Shown here: piece after piece, positions 1 to 5,174 of the stretch
Position numbering within the stretch: position 1 is the stretch's first letter
Layout: the number at the start of each line of letters is the position of its first letter
Assembly: GCA_905236975.1 (NCBI GenBank)
Contig: CAJOQU010000010.1
Coordinates: forward strand, 1 to 9,767
From: an uncultured Clostridia bacterium
GTDB taxonomy: Bacteria > Bacillota > Clostridia > Oscillospirales > Acutalibacteraceae
DNA length: 9,767 nucleotides
Reading direction: 5' to 3'
Notes under the pieces: model-generated
Seen by the model: the letters and a program-made list of their open reading frames with translations, nothing else
What the model was told of the DNA's origin: nothing
Database searches by the model: none
Program-made: the position numbers and the translations under genes

Positions 1-35
1 AATTGCAAAAAAATGAAAAAATCCTGTTTTTTGTA

Positions 36-64
36 TTGACAAAAGGGAAAAATAACGGTATAAT
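36..64 (+). promoter_or_regulatory. Sigma-A promoter of the tRNA-Met/tRNA-Glu operon
   Basis: The -35 box TTGACA (36-41) and the -10 box TATAAT (59-64) both match the consensus exactly, with an optimal 17-bp spacer. A-rich and T-rich tracts at about 8-32 could act as an UP element. Transcription should start near 71, about 14 bases before the first tRNA. Such a strong promoter fits a stable-RNA operon. Confidence 0.92.
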
Positions 65-84
65 AAACTGGTCACACTTCTTAT

Positions 85-161
85 GGCTGTATAGCTCAGT
101 TGGCTAGAGCATGCGGTTCATACCCGCAGTGTCATTGGTTCAAATCCAATTACAGCCACCA
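85..161 (+). tRNA. tRNA-Met (CAT), elongator type
   Basis: The 77-nt cloverleaf can be folded by eye. The acceptor stem GGCTGTA (85-91) pairs with TACAGCC (151-157), followed by A158 and an encoded CCA (159-161). The anticodon stem TGCGG/CCGCA encloses the loop TTCATAC with anticodon CAT. The T arm carries GGTTCAAATCC. The fully paired first acceptor position (G-C) and the lack of three consecutive G-C pairs in the anticodon stem argue against initiator tRNA. A CAT anticodon could also be a lysidine-modified Ile tRNA, but the anticodon arm resembles Firmicute elongator tRNA-Met. Confidence 0.93.
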
Positions 162-163
162 AT

Positions 164-239
164 GGCCCGGTGGTCAAGAGGCCTAAGACACCGCCCTTTC
201 ACGGCGGTAACACGAGTTCGAATCTCGTCCGGGTCACCA
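164..239 (+). tRNA. tRNA-Glu (TTC)
   Basis: The 76-nt tRNA starts two bases after the tRNA-Met gene. The acceptor strand GGCCCGG (164-170) pairs with CCGGGTC (229-235), including one G-T pair at the second position. It is followed by A236 and encoded CCA (237-239). The anticodon stem CCGCC/GGCGG encloses the loop CTTTCAC with anticodon TTC at 198-200. The T arm carries GAGTTCGAATCTC. It is co-transcribed with tRNA-Met from the promoter at 36-64. Confidence 0.95.
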
Positions 240-268
240 AAAAGGACTTGCGCAAGCAAGTCCTTTTT
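239..268 (+). terminator. Intrinsic terminator of the tRNA operon
   Basis: A 13-bp perfect stem (239-251 with 256-268) has a four-base loop GCAA. Its GC-containing core is GGACTTGC/GCAAGTCC, flanked by an A-run on the 5' side and TTTTT on the 3' side. It begins at the last base of tRNA-Glu. Because the flanks are A-run and T-run, it could also terminate transcription on the opposite strand. Confidence 0.88.
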
Positions 269-276
269 CATAAAAT
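248..276 (+). promoter_or_regulatory. Weak candidate promoter for the yitT-like gene, overlapping the terminator
   Basis: TTGCGC (248-253, 3 of 6 matches to TTGACA) and TAAAAT (271-276, 5 of 6 matches to TATAAT) are separated by 17 bp. The -35 half sits inside the terminator hairpin. It is the only reasonable promoter I see between the tRNA genes and the start codon at 320. Readthrough from the tRNA promoter is the alternative. Confidence 0.25.
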
Positions 277-319
277 CTGCTCTTTAGCAAAGGCCGCAAA
301 CGAACAAAGGGAGCCGACA

Positions 320-1180
320 ATGACAAAGCTTAAACTGAAAAATTTTATTTTTTTAACCATTGCAGGGTTGATCAACGCATTTGGCGTGACAATTTTTTTA
401 AATCCCGTTCAGCTTTATGACAGCGGTATTTCCGGCACCTCCATGTTGCTGGGGCAGTTGACCCCGCCCGCCCTTTCGCTGTCGTTTTTTCTGTTGATTC
501 TGAACATTCCCCTTTTTCTGTTCGGCTTTCGAAAGCAAGGGTTCATATTTACGGTCTATTCACTTTACACAGTAGGCGTTTACGCGCTTTGCGCCTGGCT
601 GATTACCGATATCCTCCCGATTGATGTAACCATCGCCTCGCCTTTGGCGGGCACCGATCTGTTGCTTTGCGCGCTGTTCGGCGGCCTGATTTCAGGTATT
701 GGCAGCGGCCTGACCATTCGCTTTGGCGGCGCGATTGACGGCATTGAGGTCATGGCCGTGATCTTTGCAAAAAAGCTGGGGATTTCGATTGGTTCCTTTG
801 TGATGATCTACAATGTGATCTTATACGTTATCTGCGGTTTTTTTGCCGAAAGCTGGATTCTGCCGCTTTATTCCATTGTAACCTATATGGCGGCGCTGAA
901 AACGGTCGATTTTATTGTGGACGGTCTTGACCGCGCCAAAATGGCCATGATTGTAACCACAAAATCAGACGATATCTGCGAAGAACTGCAAAACGAATTT
1001 GGCTGCGGCACCACCCGCGTGGAAGGGCAAGGCGGGTATTCCCGAGCCGAAAAAACCGTCATTTATTTTGTGGTCAACCGTTTTCAGGTGGCCAAAATGA
1101 AAAATATAGTGCACGAAATCGACCCCGGCGCCTACATCACCATCCACGATATTGCAGATGTTTTTACCAGCAACCGGTAG
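320..1180 (+). CDS. YitT family membrane protein (DUF161/DUF2179)
   Basis: This 286-residue integral membrane protein belongs to the YitT family, whose transport or other role is not firmly established. Hydrophobic segments lie at about residues 9-27, 51-70, 75-97, 112-130 and 155-174. The family's Asn-Pro turn (LNPVQLYDSGISG, 27-39) follows the first segment, and a Gly-rich stretch with FGGAIDG (135-141) lies before the fifth. A soluble C-terminal domain (about 205-286) matches the DUF2179 type. I chose ATG at 320 because AAAGGGAG (306-313) lies six bases upstream. The frame stays open back to 170, but that extension runs through tRNA-Glu and the terminator and cannot be coding. A mutarotase-like gene follows after 25 bases, so the two are probably co-transcribed. 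Length is normal for the family. Confidence 0.9.
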   Translation: MTKLKLKNFIFLTIAGLINAFGVTIFLNPVQLYDSGISGTSMLLGQLTPPALSLSFFLLILNIPLFLFGFRKQGFIFTVYSLYTVGVYALCAWLITDILPIDVTIASPLAGTDLLLCALFGGLISGIGSGLTIRFGGAIDGIEVMAVIFAKKLGISIGSFVMIYNVILYVICGFFAESWILPLYSIVTYMAALKTVDFIVDGLDRAKMAMIVTTKSDDICEELQNEFGCGTTRVEGQGGYSRAEKTVIYFVVNRFQVAKMKNIVHEIDPGAYITIHDIADVFTSNR

Positions 1181-1205
1181 TCGTTTTTCGGAAAGGATGA
1201 ACAAT

Positions 1206-1523
1206 ATGGAAAAATACGCTTGGACCGCCACCATTAAAGATGGCACATTAGAGGAATACCGCCGCCGGCATGATGCGATCTGGCCGGAAATGGTGGAGGT
1301 TTTAAAGCAGGCCGGCATTTGCAATTACACCATTTGGCAAACCGGCAACCGCCTTTTCGGCTATTACGAATGCGAAAAAGGCATTGACTTTGCCGCCAAA
1401 ACACAGGCGCAAAGCGAAGTGGTCAAACGGTGGGATGCATACATGAAAGACATTTTATTGATGGAGACCGACCCCGTCACCGGCGCCCAACCCATGCTGA
1501 CCAAGGTTTTCGAGCTGGATTAA
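1206..1523 (+). CDS. L-rhamnose mutarotase (RhaM) family protein
   Basis: A 105-residue protein, the normal length for the RhaM family, which interconverts alpha and beta anomers of a sugar, classically L-rhamnose. The N-terminal signature EEYRRRHDAIWPEM lines up without gaps with E. coli RhaM, placing Tyr18, His22 (family catalytic residue) and Trp26 at the same numbers. Later landmarks are NYTIW (40-44) and KRWDAYM (74-80). E. coli RhaM has two adjacent Trp in that last segment; here the second is Asp, so substrate preference may differ. ATG at 1206 is preferred because GAAAGGA (1191-1197) lies eight bases upstream; ATG at 1197 would overlap that site. No rhamnose genes are nearby. It likely shares a transcript with the YitT-family gene and ends at a strong terminator. 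The fold assignment is firm, the substrate unknown. Confidence 0.88.
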   Translation: MEKYAWTATIKDGTLEEYRRRHDAIWPEMVEVLKQAGICNYTIWQTGNRLFGYYECEKGIDFAAKTQAQSEVVKRWDAYMKDILLMETDPVTGAQPMLTKVFELD

Positions 1524-1537
1524 ACTTGTAAAAAATA

Positions 1538-1571
1538 CCGGGCGACTTTGCATTTCATTGGAGTCGCCCGG
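1538..1571. terminator. Bidirectional intrinsic terminator
   Basis: A 10-bp perfect GC-rich stem pairs CCGGGCGACT (1538-1547) with AGTCGCCCGG (1562-1571). On the + strand a T-run follows at 1575-1581, terminating the mutarotase transcript. On the - strand the A-run at 1530-1535 reads as a T-run just after the hairpin, terminating the histidine kinase transcript, which stops at 1588. It serves both convergent operons. Confidence 0.9.
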
Positions 1572-1587
1572 TTGCTTTTTTGTGTAT

Positions 1588-2832
1588 TCAATTCATATTA
1601 TGCAATTCCGCCGTGATGCGCAGGCGGTTTTCCGGCGTTAAATCGGCGTAGACATACCCGTTATGCGCTTCGGCGATGCTGCGCACGATCGAAAGCCCGA
1701 TGCCAAACCCTTCAATGCCCTTGCTGCGCGACTTATCCGCCCGGTAAAAGCGGTCAAACAGCTTGGCGGTGTCCTCCGGCTCGATATTATCGCACGCATT
1801 TTCGGTGGAAAGCGAAATACCGTCCTTGGTTTTGCGCAAAGTAAAATCAATCGGCGTGTCCTTGGTGGCGTATTTCACGGCGTTGTCGATCAAAATAGAG
1901 GTTAGCTGCCGAATGTAATATTCATCGCCGCAGAAGATCAGCTCGGGCGCGATATCCACACTGAGCGAATGCCCGCGCATTTCGGCAAAGTCAATGTAAG
2001 ACCCGGCTGTTTCCTTCACCGCTTCGCTGACGTTGAACTTCAGCATTTGAATGGGCGAGCTTTCCTCATCCATGCGGGAGAGGGTGATCAACGCGTTGAC
2101 AAGGTCTTTCAGCTTTTCGGTCTGCGCGGTGGCCTTATCGATCCATTCGTTGTGACCGGTCTCCATTTCCAACACCTTCAAGCTGGTGGCAATGACCGTG
2201 ATGGGCGTTTTCAGCTCATGGCTGGCGTCGGTAATGAACTGCTTTTGCCGCTCGGTGCTTTTGATGACCGGATCCATAGCCTTTTTAGAAAGCAGGATCA
2301 CGATGAAATACACCAATCCCACGCAGACCACCGTGGCAATGACCGAAAGCAGCAGAATATTGTAAATGGAATGCAGTTCGTCATAGCAATCCAGAAAAAC
2401 CGCCATTTTGCCGCCGTTTTCCGATTGCATGACGGCATATTTATAATGCGAGGTATACCCCCGGCCAACGCCTTTTTTGATGGCAAATTGCAGATATTCG
2501 TCAATATCCGTCTCGGTCACGGCGGCGATATGCTCCAGCTCCGCCTTGATAAGCTTGCCCGATTCGTTATAGCGCAGTACAAAATACCGGGTCGAAAACG
2601 GCGTTTCCTCGGTAAACGGGCGATCGGGTAAAGGCCCGCGCCGCATTTCCCGTTCGGGTGGTTTGGCGGGCATGGTTCCCGCGTTTTCGGTGATCATATC
2701 CAGCTTTTGATTCAATTTGGCGTTGGTGCTGATAAAATAGGTGACATTTACCGTCAGAAAAAGAAGAACCAGCACAGCGGTCACCGCCGCCATGGCGATT
2801 TGAATGAATTTTTTTTGCAATCGTTTGATCAT
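1588..2832 (-). CDS. Two-component sensor histidine kinase
   Basis: A 414-residue membrane kinase. Transmembrane segments lie at about 10-34 and 157-181. They bracket an extracytoplasmic sensor region of about 120 residues (35-156) that begins with a Pro/Arg-rich stretch. The dimerisation and phosphoacceptor segment is DASHELKTPI, with His205 as the expected phosphorylation site. The ATPase domain shows the N box IDNAVKYA (Asn317), a LFDRFYRADKSRS segment (358-370) and the G2 box GFGIGL (375-380). The usual DxGxG G1 motif is replaced by TENACDNIEPED (343-354), a divergence I believe recurs in Clostridial kinases. There is no obvious full HAMP domain. ATG at 2832 overlaps the regulator stop codon as ATGA and has GGAGGT six bases upstream, which supports it over an extension to 2970 inside the regulator gene. 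It presumably phosphorylates the regulator encoded just upstream. Confidence 0.94.
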   Translation of the reverse strand: MIKRLQKKFIQIAMAAVTAVLVLLFLTVNVTYFISTNAKLNQKLDMITENAGTMPAKPPEREMRRGPLPDRPFTEETPFSTRYFVLRYNESGKLIKAELEHIAAVTETDIDEYLQFAIKKGVGRGYTSHYKYAVMQSENGGKMAVFLDCYDELHSIYNILLLSVIATVVCVGLVYFIVILLSKKAMDPVIKSTERQKQFITDASHELKTPITVIATSLKVLEMETGHNEWIDKATAQTEKLKDLVNALITLSRMDEESSPIQMLKFNVSEAVKETAGSYIDFAEMRGHSLSVDIAPELIFCGDEYYIRQLTSILIDNAVKYATKDTPIDFTLRKTKDGISLSTENACDNIEPEDTAKLFDRFYRADKSRSKGIEGFGIGLSIVRSIAEAHNGYVYADLTPENRLRITAELHNMN

Positions 2833-3503
2833 TCGCTTACCTCCAGCCTGTATCCAAGCCCGCGGTTGGCATAAATGGAAACGCGGGAACCGATCGACCG
2901 CAGTTTTTTGCGCAGATTGGAAATATGCACCCAAACCACGTTGATTTCGGCGTCGCTGTCCCACCCCCACACGCGGTCCATAATGCGGTCAGCCGAAAGT
3001 ACCACGTTGGGGGAGCGCAAAAACAGCTCCATAACCTGATATTCCCGTCCGCTTAAACGCGCTGTTTTTTGCCCGCATTCCAGCGACATGCTGTTGGGGT
3101 TCAGGGTAACGTCCCCAAAAACCAAATTGTCGGCACGGTAGTCGGTGCCCCGGCGCAGCATGGCGCGCACCCGGCAAATCAACTCGTCCGGCTCAAAGGG
3201 CTTGGGCAAATAATCGTCCGCCCCGGCATTAAAACCGGTAATGCGATCATCCTTTTGGGTCTTGGCCGTCAACAGCATAACGGGGGTATTGACGCCCTCG
3301 CAACGTAGTTTTTTCAACACATCGATGCCGTTCATTTTGGGCATCATCACATCTAAAATGATGGCGTCATACTCGCCCATTACGGCGTAATCAAAAGCCG
3401 ATTGGCCGTCGTTCACCGCATCGACCGTGAATTGATTTTTTTGAAAAAATACGGTCAGCGCCTCGGCCAGATCCAGTTCGTCTTCTGCAATGAGCAACCG
3501 CAC
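2829..3503 (-). CDS. OmpR/PhoB-family response regulator
   Basis: A 224-residue regulator with an N-terminal receiver domain (about 1-118) and a C-terminal winged-helix DNA-binding domain (about 125-222). The receiver has acidic residues Glu7-Asp8, phosphoacceptor Asp51 (AIILDVMMP), Thr79 (LLTA) and Lys101 (PKPFEP). The DNA-binding domain has LSGREYQVMELF, the recognition-helix region NVVWVHISNLRKKL and a final RGLGYRL. I chose GTG at 3503 (protein begins MRLLIAEDE) because AAGGCGGG (3512-3519) lies eight bases upstream. GTG at 3512 would abut that site and add three residues. It is translationally coupled to the kinase through ATGA. Members of this family bind direct repeats spaced 11 bp apart, and such a repeat lies in the VTC promoter (4981-5000), making it a likely target. 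Confidence 0.94.
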   Translation of the reverse strand: MRLLIAEDELDLAEALTVFFQKNQFTVDAVNDGQSAFDYAVMGEYDAIILDVMMPKMNGIDVLKKLRCEGVNTPVMLLTAKTQKDDRITGFNAGADDYLPKPFEPDELICRVRAMLRRGTDYRADNLVFGDVTLNPNSMSLECGQKTARLSGREYQVMELFLRSPNVVLSADRIMDRVWGWDSDAEINVVWVHISNLRKKLRSIGSRVSIYANRGLGYRLEVSE

Positions 3504-3520
3504 ATTCAACACCCGCCTTG

Positions 3521-3535
3521 ATTCTTTACAAGAAT
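3521..3535. promoter_or_regulatory. Inverted repeat at the predicted start of the regulator transcript
   Basis: ATTCTT (3521-3526) and AAGAAT (3530-3535) form a perfect 6+3+6 dyad. It directly adjoins the -10 box of the candidate promoter and covers the expected transcription start. This position suits a repressor operator. The stem is too short and AT-rich to act as a terminator. Confidence 0.3.
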
Positions 3536-3564
3536 ATTATAATCCCCTTTGCGGCACAAAGCAA
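3536..3564 (-). promoter_or_regulatory. Candidate promoter of the response regulator/kinase pair
   Basis: Reading the - strand, TTGCTT (3564-3559) and a consensus TATAAT (3541-3536) are 17 bp apart. The transcript would start near 3529, about 26 bases before GTG at 3503. The pair could therefore be expressed independently of the VTC-DUF4956 genes. No terminator separates them, so readthrough from the upstream genes is also likely. The -35 box is weak. Confidence 0.5.
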
Positions 3565-3569
3565 GCGTT

Positions 3570-4232
3570 TTACAGCGCCTCTTTGTGATCGGTTCGGCCA
3601 CAGACGATATTCAAATTTCCGTTGCGGCAGCGGATTTCATCAATAAACCCTTTGGGGACGATATTTCCTTTTAAGGTAATTCGATAGCTCAAGTCATACA
3701 GCGTGCCCATGTTGGTGGTCTTGACCCGTTCCAGCACCGCGCTTTTGGTATACCGCTCGAACAGGTCGTCAAACAGGCCGTCGTAATCCAGATTTTCGGG
3801 GATAGTAATTTTGAGCATGCGCTCCGATTGGTTGGTCTCGCCGAATTTGAGGACCGTCAGCAAAATCATAAAAGCCGCCACGATGACAAAAAAGACCGCC
3901 GCTACCACCACATAACCCATGCCGGTGGCAAGACCCAACGTCATGGCTAAAAAGATCACACCGATCTCCCGCGCGGTGCCGGGGGCCGAACGGAACCGTA
4001 CCAGCCCGAAAGCGCCCGCCACGGCAACCCCCACGCCGATGTTGCCGTTGACCATCATAATGACCATTTGCACCGCCACCGGCAGCATGGCAATGGTAAT
4101 GGCAAAGCTTTGCGACGACTTACTGCCGAATTTGCCAAGCAACGCCGTTGCCACACCCAGCACCAACGACACCGCGGTACAAATAAAGAAAGCCCGAACG
4201 GTCATCTCGTTTTGAATAATGGAATTAAGCAC
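3570..4232 (-). CDS. DUF4956 family membrane protein
   Basis: A 220-residue protein with an N-terminal membrane domain and a soluble C-terminal domain. Hydrophobic segments lie at about 13-33, 42-62, 68-78 and 90-128. The segment between them, GAFGLVRFRSAPGTAREIG (73-91), is characteristic of the DUF4956 family. The C-terminal half (about 131-220) is soluble and probably cytoplasmic. The family is commonly encoded beside VTC-domain proteins, as here, but its biochemical role is not established. A role as membrane anchor, channel or partner for the VTC enzyme is inference. Translation starts at GTG 4232, inside the end of the VTC gene (8-base overlap), with AAGGAGG (4241-4247) nine bases upstream. 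This supports tight co-expression. The normal family length and intact motif suggest a functional gene. Confidence 0.88.
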   Translation of the reverse strand: MLNSIIQNEMTVRAFFICTAVSLVLGVATALLGKFGSKSSQSFAITIAMLPVAVQMVIMMVNGNIGVGVAVAGAFGLVRFRSAPGTAREIGVIFLAMTLGLATGMGYVVVAAVFFVIVAAFMILLTVLKFGETNQSERMLKITIPENLDYDGLFDDLFERYTKSAVLERVKTTNMGTLYDLSYRITLKGNIVPKGFIDEIRCRNGNLNIVCGRTDHKEAL

Positions 4233-4941
4233 TGAAACGCGCCTCCTTATTTTTTTCTATTATAAATTTTGTGTAACAAGTTCCGATTTTGGAAAAGGAA
4301 TTTGAAAAGGCACAAATGTCCGCCAATAAACGGCTGAGCCACAGTGGGTAGCCCCCGGCGGTCTTGATCTCCATCAATACGCGGTCTTCGGGGATGAGAA
4401 GCTCGCCGTCATTGCCGGCGCGCAGGTCAACCTCATGATCGCGCCAGCGAAGGTTGGTGTCAAAGGTGATGCGCATGCCCGGATCGTCGATCCCCGCGAA
4501 AGCGGCGCGATCGTAAGACAGATACACCCGCGGCCGCGAATGGTAGAAGTTTTGAAAATATTCGATCTCCTTCCCGATTTGGCCGGTGTTTTCAAGCGCC
4601 AGCCTGCCCGCAAGGTATGGCTCTACCTGTTCGACCGGTGCGGTGATACGGCGTTTATAGACCACGCCCTCAAACTTCTTTTTCAGCTCTATAAAAACCT
4701 TATCGCCGTTCCGGGGGGTGCCGTAGCTGCGAACCCGCAGTTTTTCTTTGTAGACCGGTTTTTCAATGGACGCCCGAATCAGCCGCCAATCATCGGTATC
4801 ATAATAGATGTTGCAAATGGTATACTGTCCATAGACGTCTTCCTTCATGTGCAGCCGCATTTGTTCCAACAGGATTTGGTACTGCGTTTGGGTTAAAAAG
4901 TATTTTTTTTCGAACCGTTTAAAGCTGTACTGCAAAGCCAT
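4225..4941 (-). CDS. VTC-domain protein, polyphosphate polymerase-type (tunnel metalloenzyme fold)
   Basis: A 238-residue stand-alone VTC domain. In yeast Vtc4 this domain, of the triphosphate tunnel metalloenzyme fold, makes inorganic polyphosphate from ATP. Family-like features in order: FKRFEKKY (7-14), NIYYDTDD (44-51), the basic strand KEKLRVRSYG (65-74), FIELKKKF (83-90), YKRR (95-98), LSYDR (141-145), RITFDTNLRWR (157-167), LMEIK (189-193) and SKIGTCYTK (217-225). The Lys/Arg and Glu residues in these strands fit a phosphate-lined tunnel; exact active-site equivalence is not proven. There are no membrane segments, so it is probably cytoplasmic and may associate with the DUF4956 membrane protein. 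ATG at 4941 is chosen over TTG at 4947 because AAGGAGG lies seven to eight bases upstream of the ATG. Polyphosphate synthesis is the leading guess; other triphosphate chemistry is possible. Confidence 0.88.
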   Translation of the reverse strand: MALQYSFKRFEKKYFLTQTQYQILLEQMRLHMKEDVYGQYTICNIYYDTDDWRLIRASIEKPVYKEKLRVRSYGTPRNGDKVFIELKKKFEGVVYKRRITAPVEQVEPYLAGRLALENTGQIGKEIEYFQNFYHSRPRVYLSYDRAAFAGIDDPGMRITFDTNLRWRDHEVDLRAGNDGELLIPEDRVLMEIKTAGGYPLWLSRLLADICAFSNSFSKIGTCYTKFIIEKNKEARFSA

Positions 4942-4965
4942 ACTCAAACCCTCCTTTTAACAACC

Positions 4966-5000
4966 ATTATAGGGGTGATTCCTAAAGAGAACCTAAAGAG
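4966..5000 (-). promoter_or_regulatory. VTC operon promoter with PhoB-like tandem repeat in place of -35
   Basis: On the - strand a consensus TATAAT lies at 4971-4966. No TTGACA-like box sits 16-18 bp upstream. Instead two perfect copies of CTCTTTAGG (5000-4992 and 4989-4981) start 11 bp apart, and the second ends 9 bp before the -10. This matches activator-dependent promoters of the PhoB/OmpR class. The expected start near 4959 leaves a leader of about 18 bases containing the ribosome binding site. Confidence 0.6.
4981..5000 (-). repeat. Direct repeat CTCTTTAGG x2, 11-bp period
   Basis: The same nine bases occur twice with a two-base gap (TT on the - strand). The period of 11 bp is about one helical turn, so two protein subunits would bind the same face of the DNA. 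It is the likely operator of an OmpR-type regulator, probably the one encoded three genes downstream. No third copy in the same register is visible on either side. Confidence 0.7.
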
Positions 5001-5036
5001 TCCGCCGCAGCTTAAAAAGCAAAACAAAAGCACTTT

Positions 5037-5058
5037 CCGGCAATGCCCCGGCAATTCC
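5037..5058. repeat. Tandem 11-bp repeat CCGGCAATKCC x2 upstream of the rex -35 box
   Basis: CCGGCAATGCC (5037-5047) is followed at once by CCGGCAATTCC (5048-5058), matching at 10 of 11 positions. The repeat ends four bases before the -35 box of the rex promoter (5063). The period is again 11 bp, but the sequence differs from the repeat at 4981-5000. It may be a regulator binding site for rex or for the divergent VTC operon. Confidence 0.5.
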
Positions 5059-5062
5059 CGAC

Positions 5063-5091
5063 TTGACTTTTCTTGCATAAAGTTTTATTAT
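5063..5091 (+). promoter_or_regulatory. Sigma-A promoter of rex
   Basis: TTGACT (5063-5068, 5 of 6) and TATTAT (5086-5091, 5 of 6) are separated by 17 bp. The start is expected near 5098, giving a leader of about 77 bases. A small dyad TTTTA-TTAT-TAAAA (5083-5096) overlaps the -10 box and could bind a repressor. It does not resemble the known Rex operator TTGTTAA-N4-TTAACAA closely enough to claim autoregulation. Confidence 0.78.
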
Positions 5092-5108
5092 TAAAATAGG
5101 GGAATTTC

Positions 5109-5136
5109 GATAGCGTGAATACAGAGTCCCGCTATC
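5109..5136 (+). promoter_or_regulatory. Hairpin in the rex 5' leader
   Basis: GATAGCG (5109-5115) pairs with CGCTATC (5130-5136) in a 7-bp perfect stem with a 14-base loop. It lies wholly inside the predicted rex leader, 38 bases before the start codon. Only four T residues follow (5141-5144), so a terminator role is doubtful. It may affect mRNA stability or act as a protein site in DNA. Confidence 0.35.
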
Positions 5137-5174
5137 ACCCTTTTGTATTGACTCCGCAATGAAAGAGTGATGAT

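Noticed and set aside
170..319. N-terminal extension of the YitT-family protein by 50 residues
   Set aside because: It runs through tRNA-Glu and the terminator; a good ribosome binding site fits ATG 320 instead.
1969..2631. Long open frame on the + strand opposite the histidine kinase
   Set aside because: It is antisense to a well-supported kinase, has His/Gln/Arg-rich composition, and shows no recognisable domain or ribosome binding site.
2833..2970. 46-residue upstream extension of the histidine kinase
   Set aside because: It overlaps the regulator's DNA-binding domain, and ATG 2832 has GGAGGT at ideal spacing plus an ATGA overlap.
3546..3560. CTTTG/CAAAG hairpin between the DUF4956 gene and the regulator gene as a terminator
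   Set aside because: The stem is only 5 bp and has no T-run after it on the - strand.
4956..4962. TTAACAA as a half Rex operator in the VTC promoter
   Set aside because: The matching second half at the required spacing is absent; it lies next to the ribosome binding site and is likely chance.
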